A DNA stretch of 64,000 nt from Paracoccus sp041927875 (GTDB taxonomy: Bacteria > Pseudomonadota > Alphaproteobacteria > Rhodobacterales > Rhodobacteraceae), in NCBI RefSeq assembly GCF_041927875.1, contig NZ_JBHFHN010000002.1. One strand, written 5' to 3'. The notes beneath the pieces are model-generated. The model was not told where the DNA came from. It saw only the letters and a program-made list of their open reading frames with translations, and did not search any database. The position numbers and the translations under genes were made by a program. Position 1 is the stretch's first letter, and each line of letters begins with the position of its first letter. Below are positions 58,817 to 64,000 of this stretch, piece after piece.

Positions 58817-61588
58817 GTGACCGAGACCACCATCGACACCATCCAAAGCGCCCCGGCCCTGCCCGGGGCGCAACCCATTTTCGATGCCACCGCCTTTCGC
58901 GCCACACTGGAAAAGGCGCTGGCCGGCCATGACAACCCGCGCGACCTGCGTGCCGCCGCCGTCGCCTGCCTGTCGGTGGCCCGCTCGGCCGCACTGGCCG
59001 ATATCGAGGCAGGCTTCGCCGCCCATCCCCGCGCCGCCCGCGAGACCGTGCGCGCCTATGCCAGCCTGACCGACGGCATCGTCACCGCCGCCCATATCGT
59101 CGCGACCGAGTTCCTGCACCCCCAGCAGACCGCCTCGGACGCCGACCAACTGGCGGTCATCGCCGTCGGCGGCACCGGCCGCGCCGAGATGGCGCCGCAA
59201 TCCGATGTGGACCTGTTGTTCCTGACCCCCTGGAAGATGACGCCCTGGTGCGAAAGCGTCATCGAATCCATGCTGTACATCCTGTGGGATCTGCGACTGA
59301 AGGTTGGCCATGCCAGCCGCACCATCGCCGATTGCCTGCGCCTCGCGCGTGAGGACATCTCGATCCGCACCGCGCTTTTGGAACATCGCTTCATCACCGG
59401 CCACGCCCCCCTGGCCGAGGCCCTGCGCGAGCGCCTGCATACCGACCTGTTCACCGGCACCGAGGCCGAGTTCATCGAAGCCAAGCTTGAGGAACGCCGC
59501 GCCCGACACGAACGCCAGGGCGGCCAGCGTTACGTTCTGGAACCCAATGTCAAAGAGGGCAAGGGCGGCCTGCGCGACCTGCAAACGCTCTATTGGATTG
59601 CGAAATACATCCACCTGGTCGACCGCGCCGTCGAGCTGGTCGATGTCGGCGTATTCACCCAGGATGAACACCTGGCCTTCTGGCAGGCCGAGGATTTCCT
59701 GTGGGCCGTCCGCTGCCACCTGCATCTGATCACCGGCCGCCCGACCGACCAGTTGACCTTCGACATGCAGGTCGAGGTCGCGCGCCGCATGGGCTATGAA
59801 GATGGCGGCGGCCGCCGCGCCGTCGAACATTTCATGCAGGATTACTTCATTCAGGCCACCAAGGTGGGCGAGCTGACGCGCATCTTCCTGACCGCGCTCG
59901 AAGCCCGCCACGGCACCCGCGCGCCGATGCTGAAACGCCTGCTGCGCCGCCGCACCAAGGTCCGCGCGCCCTTTGCCGACGACAATGGCCGGCTGAACAT
60001 CGGCGACACCGCCGCCTTTCTGGCCGATCCGCTGAACATGCTGGCGATCTTTGCCGAAGGGATGCGCACCGGCCTGTTGATCCACCCCGAGGCGATGCGC
60101 GTCGTGGTGGCCAATCTCGACCTGATCGACGACGATCTGCGCAACGATCCGCGCGCCAACACGCTGTTCCTGTCGATGCTTCTGGATCACGGCAACCCCG
60201 AACGCGCGCTGCGCCGGATGAACGAACTGGGCGTCCTCGGCGCCTTCATCCCCGAGTTCAAGCCGATCGTGGCGATGATGCAGTTCAACGTCTATCACCA
60301 CTATACGGTCGACGAACACACGATCCAGGTGATCTCGACGCTGGCCCAGATCGAACGCGGCGAGCTGGTCGAGGAACTGCCGCTCTCCTCCTCGATCCTG
60401 ACCGCCGGGGTGAACCGCCGCACGCTGTATGTCGCGCTTTTGCTGCATGACATCGGCAAGGGCCGCCCCGAGGATCACTCGATCCTGGGCGCCCAGATCG
60501 CGCGCCGCGTGGCCCCGCGCCTGGGGCTGGACGCCAACGAAGCCGAAACCGTCGAATGGCTGGTGCGCAACCATCTGGTGATGTCGGACACAGCGCAGAA
60601 ACGCGACATCGGCGACCCACGCACGATCCGCGACTTTGCCAAGGCAGTGAAATCGCGGCGGCGGCTGGACCTCTTGACCGTGCTGACCGTCTGCGACATT
60701 CGCGGCGTCGGCCCCGGCACCTGGAACAACTGGAAGGCGATGCTGTTGCGCCGCCTCCATGGCGATACCGCATTGGCGCTGGAATCGGGCATCGAGGCGA
60801 TCAACCGCGACCAGCGCGAGGATGAGGCCAAGCGCGCCCTGACCGCCGCCCTGCCCGACTGGTCCAAGGCGCAGATCAAGGCCGAACTGGGCCGCCACTA
60901 CGCCCCCTATTGGCAGGGCCTGCCGCCCGAAACGCAGGCGGTGTTCGCCCGCCTGCTGCACGGCATCGGCGATGACGAAATCCGCATCGACCTGCACCCC
61001 GACCCCGACCGCGACGCGACCCGCGCGGCCTTCGCGCTGGCCGACCACCCCGGCATCTTCTCGCGCCTGGCGGGGGCCCTGGCGCTGGTCGGCGCGAACG
61101 TCGTGGACGCGCGCACCTATACGTCGAAAGACGGCTATGCGACCGCCGTGTTCTGGATCCAGGACGCCGAGGGCCACCCCTATGAGGTCGCCCGCCTGCC
61201 CCGGCTGCGCGGCATGATCGGCAAGACCTTGAAAGGCGAGGTGCTGCCGCGCGAGGCGCTGAAGGACCGCGACAAGGTGAAGAAACGCGAGCGCGAGTTC
61301 CGCTTTCCCACCCATATCAGTTTCGACAACGAAGGGTCCGACATCTACACGATCATCGAGGTTGACACCCGCGACCGCCCCGGCCTGCTGTATGACCTGA
61401 CGCGGACGTTGGCGGCCAACAACATCTACATCGCCAGCGCGGTGATCGCGACCTATGGCGCGCAGGTGGTCGACGCCTTCTACATCAAGGACATGTTCGG
61501 CCTGAAACTGCACGCCAAACTGAAGCAGGAAGCGCTTGAGAAAAAGCTGCGCCAGGCGATCAAGGAAGGCGCGGAGCGGGCGGGGTAA
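58817..61588 (+). CDS. glnD: [Protein-PII] uridylyltransferase / uridylyl-removing enzyme
   Basis: A 923-residue GlnD. The nucleotidyltransferase domain has VGGTGRAEMAPQSDVDLLFL (G-x-G and D-x-D). Next come the GlnE-like helical region with EPNVKEGKGGLRDLQTLYWIAK, an HD domain (LLLHDIGKGRPEDHS) and two C-terminal ACT domains (about 735-800 and 845-920) that sense glutamine. It controls PII signalling and therefore nitrogen assimilation. The start is a GTG at 58817, 4 bases after the lipoprotein stop; an ATG is absent near the expected N-terminus. Confidence 0.96.
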   Translation: MTETTIDTIQSAPALPGAQPIFDATAFRATLEKALAGHDNPRDLRAAAVACLSVARSAALADIEAGFAAHPRAARETVRAYASLTDGIVTAAHIVATEFLHPQQTASDADQLAVIAVGGTGRAEMAPQSDVDLLFLTPWKMTPWCESVIESMLYILWDLRLKVGHASRTIADCLRLAREDISIRTALLEHRFITGHAPLAEALRERLHTDLFTGTEAEFIEAKLEERRARHERQGGQRYVLEPNVKEGKGGLRDLQTLYWIAKYIHLVDRAVELVDVGVFTQDEHLAFWQAEDFLWAVRCHLHLITGRPTDQLTFDMQVEVARRMGYEDGGGRRAVEHFMQDYFIQATKVGELTRIFLTALEARHGTRAPMLKRLLRRRTKVRAPFADDNGRLNIGDTAAFLADPLNMLAIFAEGMRTGLLIHPEAMRVVVANLDLIDDDLRNDPRANTLFLSMLLDHGNPERALRRMNELGVLGAFIPEFKPIVAMMQFNVYHHYTVDEHTIQVISTLAQIERGELVEELPLSSSILTAGVNRRTLYVALLLHDIGKGRPEDHSILGAQIARRVAPRLGLDANEAETVEWLVRNHLVMSDTAQKRDIGDPRTIRDFAKAVKSRRRLDLLTVLTVCDIRGVGPGTWNNWKAMLLRRLHGDTALALESGIEAINRDQREDEAKRALTAALPDWSKAQIKAELGRHYAPYWQGLPPETQAVFARLLHGIGDDEIRIDLHPDPDRDATRAAFALADHPGIFSRLAGALALVGANVVDARTYTSKDGYATAVFWIQDAEGHPYEVARLPRLRGMIGKTLKGEVLPREALKDRDKVKKREREFRFPTHISFDNEGSDIYTIIEVDTRDRPGLLYDLTRTLAANNIYIASAVIATYGAQVVDAFYIKDMFGLKLHAKLKQEALEKKLRQAIKEGAERAG

Positions 61589-61631
61589 GGGGGGGCTTGA
61601 CAGGTTCGGCGCCCAGATGTCGCCTGCGGGC

Positions 61632-63953
61632 ATGAGCATCATCGCGAACATCCGCCTGACGCGCGGCCTTGGCATCCATGCCGATCAGCGCGCCGGAGCC
61701 ACCCCACTGGCCCTGCGCCGGTTCACGCTGATTTACGGCTTTAACGGCTGCGGAAAAACCACCCTGTCGCGGGCCTTTTCCAGCCTCGCGCAGGGCCAGC
61801 GCGATGCCCTGCTTCCCCATGATTGCACCTTTCAGGTCGAGTTCGACGATCAGACTACGCTTGGTTTCCCGGATGATCCGGGCGGCTGTGAGCCGAACCT
61901 GCTGGTATTCAACGCCGATTACATCAGTGCCAACCTGCAATGGACCGAGGGGCGGGCGAAGCCTGTTTATTTTATCGGCAGCGATCAGGTCGATGCCGCC
62001 AAAGACCTTGCAGCGCTTGAAGCTCAGATCGCCGACGACCGCACAGAGCTGTCGTATCAGACCAAGGCCGCCGCAACCGCTGAAAAGTCGTTTACCATGT
62101 TCAAGCGGGATCGCGCCAAGGAGATCGCCGCGCGCCTGCACCGGGTGGGCCGCAAATATGAGGCCAATCACTTCGCCGCAGATGTTGATGTCTTCACTGA
62201 TGATGATGTCCCACTCAGCGAAGATGCGTTGCGCGAGGCTGAGGAAACCCGCCGTCGAACGGCTCCACCACCGCGCCTTGTGCCAATCGCCCTTGACCTG
62301 CCCCGACTGCGCGCGGCGCACGACTTCATTGTGACGCTCTCCGCACAATCGCTGGCCCGGCTCTCGCTTGACCAGGCTCGGTCCCACCCTGAGATGCTGC
62401 ACTGGCTGAAAGACGGGCACGCTTTCCATCAGGCGCACCCCAGCAGCCCGTGCCTGTATTGCGGCAACCCGATTTCGCCCGAAAGAAGCGCCGAACTGTC
62501 TGCCGCGCTCGATTCCCGTCTGGACCAGTTCTTTGATCGCCTGAACCAGACGCCCGCGCGACTGGACGGATTGGTTGCGATGCTCCGCGAAAGCCAGAGG
62601 GGACTGCCGACCAGCGACGCCCTGATCCCTGAACAGCGCAGCGGCTTTGCCGCGGCCAAAGATGCACTGATGCAGCGGATCGACACAGTGTTGCATCATC
62701 TTGCGCAACTCGGGACATTGCTGGACGCCAAGATCCGGCAGCCTGCCTCACCGATCATGCCCGTCAACCTGCCGACCAAAGAGGATTATCAAAGCGTCGT
62801 GGACGACCTGAACGACGGCCTTGTCACGCTGAATGAAACGATCGGCGCGCATAACCGGATTGTCGACGATTTTGCGCGTCATACTGATCAGGCAGACCTA
62901 GGGATCCGCCGTCATTATGCCGCCCTTCACCGGTCAGCGTTTTTCACCCATAAAAAGGCCCATGACGATGCCACGGCCTATGTCACCCAAACCCAGGCGC
63001 GACTGGACAGGCTGACGACACAGGCCGAAGACCTGCGCCAGAAAATCCGAAGCCACGGGCCCGCCGCCACGGCGATCAACGCTTTGGTCGCCGCCTATCT
63101 GGGGCACCGGGAATTGACGCTGCGCGCCACAGATGACGGCTATCAGCTTTTGCGGCACGGCCAGTCGATCACCGGCCCGCCCAGCGAAGGCGAAAAGACC
63201 GCGATTGCGATGTCTTATTTTCTGTCCTCGCTGAAGGCTGACAACCGAAAGCTGGAAAATACGATCATGGTCATTGATGATCCGGTCTCAAGTCTGGACA
63301 GCAGGGCGCTGAACTATGCCTGCGCGCTAATCCTCAAGACGCTGGCCAAGGCGCGGCAACTCGTCGTGCTGACCCACAATCTTGCGTGCATGAATGAGTT
63401 CCGAAAGGCGTGTTCTTACCGGGCCAGAGAGACCGACAACGATCGCAAACCGAAGACGCCAACCGCGGCCCTGCTGTTCATCGAGGTCGCCACTCAACCC
63501 GAGACCGGCAAACGCTCGGCCAGGTTGGTGCCGATGCCCGCGCTGCTGCGCAACCATGATTCCGAATACCATTTCCTGTTTGATCGCCTGAACCGCTTCT
63601 CGCGGCCTGACGCTGGCCTCGACGGCGATCTTTACCTGATGCCGAACATCATGCGCCGCGTGCTCGAGGTGTTTCTGGCGTTCAAGCGTCCTGGGCCGGA
63701 TCGGCTGTCTGCCAAGATGGATCAGATCTGTGACGAACATCCCGATCTGGACCGAACCCAACTGGTCGCGGTCGAGCGTCTGGTGCAGCTTGAATCCCAT
63801 TCGGACAACCTCGACGACCTCACGTCCTTCTCATCCATGACCATCGAGGAGACGCGGCAGGCGGCCGTCGCCCTTCTCGACATGATGACAACGGTGGATG
63901 CAGGCCATGTCGACCGCCTGATCAAGCTCTGCGCCAGCACCAACGCAGCCTGA
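61632..63953 (+). CDS. AAA_13 ATPase with zinc-hook-like motif; RloC/PrrC-type anticodon nuclease candidate
   Basis: A 773-residue protein. It has Walker A GFNGCGKTT (36-44), a coiled-coil arm, a CLYC pair (C274/C277) in a zinc-hook-like turn (SSPCLYCGNPIS), a second arm to about 480, signature PSEGEKTAIAMSYFL (517-531), Walker B IMVIDDPVSSLD (545-556) and switch LTHNL (580-584). The C-terminal domain contains DSEYHFLF and PNIMRRVLEVFLAF with R675-x3-E679, then H723 in LESHSD. This order of parts, and an Arg-x3-Glu...His set, is that described for PrrC/RloC tRNA anticodon nucleases. Nuclease activity is inferred. The gene looks more A/T-tolerant than its neighbours, suggesting acquisition. 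The start is the ATG at 61632; 61617 is possible. Confidence 0.75.
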   Translation: MSIIANIRLTRGLGIHADQRAGATPLALRRFTLIYGFNGCGKTTLSRAFSSLAQGQRDALLPHDCTFQVEFDDQTTLGFPDDPGGCEPNLLVFNADYISANLQWTEGRAKPVYFIGSDQVDAAKDLAALEAQIADDRTELSYQTKAAATAEKSFTMFKRDRAKEIAARLHRVGRKYEANHFAADVDVFTDDDVPLSEDALREAEETRRRTAPPPRLVPIALDLPRLRAAHDFIVTLSAQSLARLSLDQARSHPEMLHWLKDGHAFHQAHPSSPCLYCGNPISPERSAELSAALDSRLDQFFDRLNQTPARLDGLVAMLRESQRGLPTSDALIPEQRSGFAAAKDALMQRIDTVLHHLAQLGTLLDAKIRQPASPIMPVNLPTKEDYQSVVDDLNDGLVTLNETIGAHNRIVDDFARHTDQADLGIRRHYAALHRSAFFTHKKAHDDATAYVTQTQARLDRLTTQAEDLRQKIRSHGPAATAINALVAAYLGHRELTLRATDDGYQLLRHGQSITGPPSEGEKTAIAMSYFLSSLKADNRKLENTIMVIDDPVSSLDSRALNYACALILKTLAKARQLVVLTHNLACMNEFRKACSYRARETDNDRKPKTPTAALLFIEVATQPETGKRSARLVPMPALLRNHDSEYHFLFDRLNRFSRPDAGLDGDLYLMPNIMRRVLEVFLAFKRPGPDRLSAKMDQICDEHPDLDRTQLVAVERLVQLESHSDNLDDLTSFSSMTIEETRQAAVALLDMMTTVDAGHVDRLIKLCASTNAA

Positions 63954-64000
63954 GATGATGCGAGGCCGGGCATCACGGCGCACGCGCCGTTGCCGCGCAG
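63954..64000. other. Window end
   Basis: 47 bases follow the AAA_13 stop. No feature is visible. Partner genes, if any, would lie beyond. Confidence 0.5.

Noticed and set aside
58685..61675. A 996-codon open frame on the minus strand
   Set aside because: It is the antisense shadow of glnD. There are no motifs and no ribosome site.
61632..63953. RecN, RecF or SMC identity for the zinc-hook ATPase
   Set aside because: The coiled-coil arms are short, the signature is PSEGEKTAIA, and the C-terminal DSEYHFLF / PNIMRRVLE domain after the ATPase is absent from those families.
1..64000. CRISPR array, prophage or integrative element
   Set aside because: No spaced direct repeats of the right size, no phage structural genes, and no attachment repeats at the single tRNA gene.

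Overview
The window is one continuous piece of a G+C-rich alphaproteobacterial chromosome. Gene content and order point to the Rhodobacterales (Paracoccaceae), most likely Paracoccus or a close relative: dnaX-ybaB-recR, hflKC with a DegP-type protease, rpiA next to a glutathione reductase, secG-pyrG, ahcY-metK, aroKB, rpsB-tsf, a FdVI-type ferredoxin, and the gshB/yraN/rsmI operon diverging from a penicillin-binding-protein activator gene. Almost everything is housekeeping, and genes abut or overlap by 1-14 bases. Long antisense open frames are artefacts of the base composition and are not annotated.

Layout: 1-1.7 kb, 3' part of a periplasmic nucleotidase/phosphodiesterase, then the SRP RNA. 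1.9-6.2 kb, aldehyde dehydrogenase and the replication/repair operon dnaX-ybaB-recR. 6.2-14 kb, a minus-strand series: purU, ferredoxin, htrA/degP, hflC, hflK, gor, rpiA. 14.1-20.2 kb, L-serine dehydratase, a repeat-rich lipoprotein, a DMT transporter, thiN, a DUF2842 protein, purA and secG. 20.3-24.5 kb, pyrG, a small membrane protein, a gene-poor stretch with a decayed IS5-family transposase, and radC. 24.6-29.3 kb, ppk2, a DUF1330 protein, a SAM methyltransferase, ahcY and metK. 29.4-36.6 kb, phosphomannomutase, a TerB protein, a four-gene polar amino-acid ABC transporter with a glutamine-synthetase-like ligase, and a WYL protein with a twin-arginine signal. 36.8-44.7 kb, tRNA-Gly(CCC), RidA, SufE, RNase D, small exported proteins, a nuclease-family protein, a DnaJ/TerB protein, GNAT and VOC proteins, aroB and aroK. 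45-52 kb, two exported or membrane proteins of unknown function, a XerD-type recombinase, a CNNM/CBS protein, tsf, rpsB and a ChaN-like protein. 52.3-61.6 kb, comM, a 1.3-kb gene-poor stretch, gshB-yraN-rsmI, an LpoA-like lipoprotein and glnD. 61.6-64 kb, an accessory AAA_13 ATPase.

The gene most likely to belong to an unusual system is the last one (61632-63953). It is an ABC-type ATPase with a CxxC zinc-hook-like centre and a C-terminal R-x3-E...H arrangement. This is the layout of RloC/PrrC-type tRNA anticodon nucleases, which act in phage defence. The most notable non-coding signal is a dispersed motif (ATATTT, about three bases, then CCAAGAAGAAAG, with a variant GCGTATTTGGRCAAGAAAGAAGG). 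I count ten copies, eight of them directly downstream of a stop codon in the sense direction and often preceded by one or two GC hairpins. This looks like a lineage-specific 3'-end element. Other non-coding structure includes a tandem 39-bp hairpin repeat between rpsB and tsf and a run of five inverted repeats between the CNNM gene and tsf.
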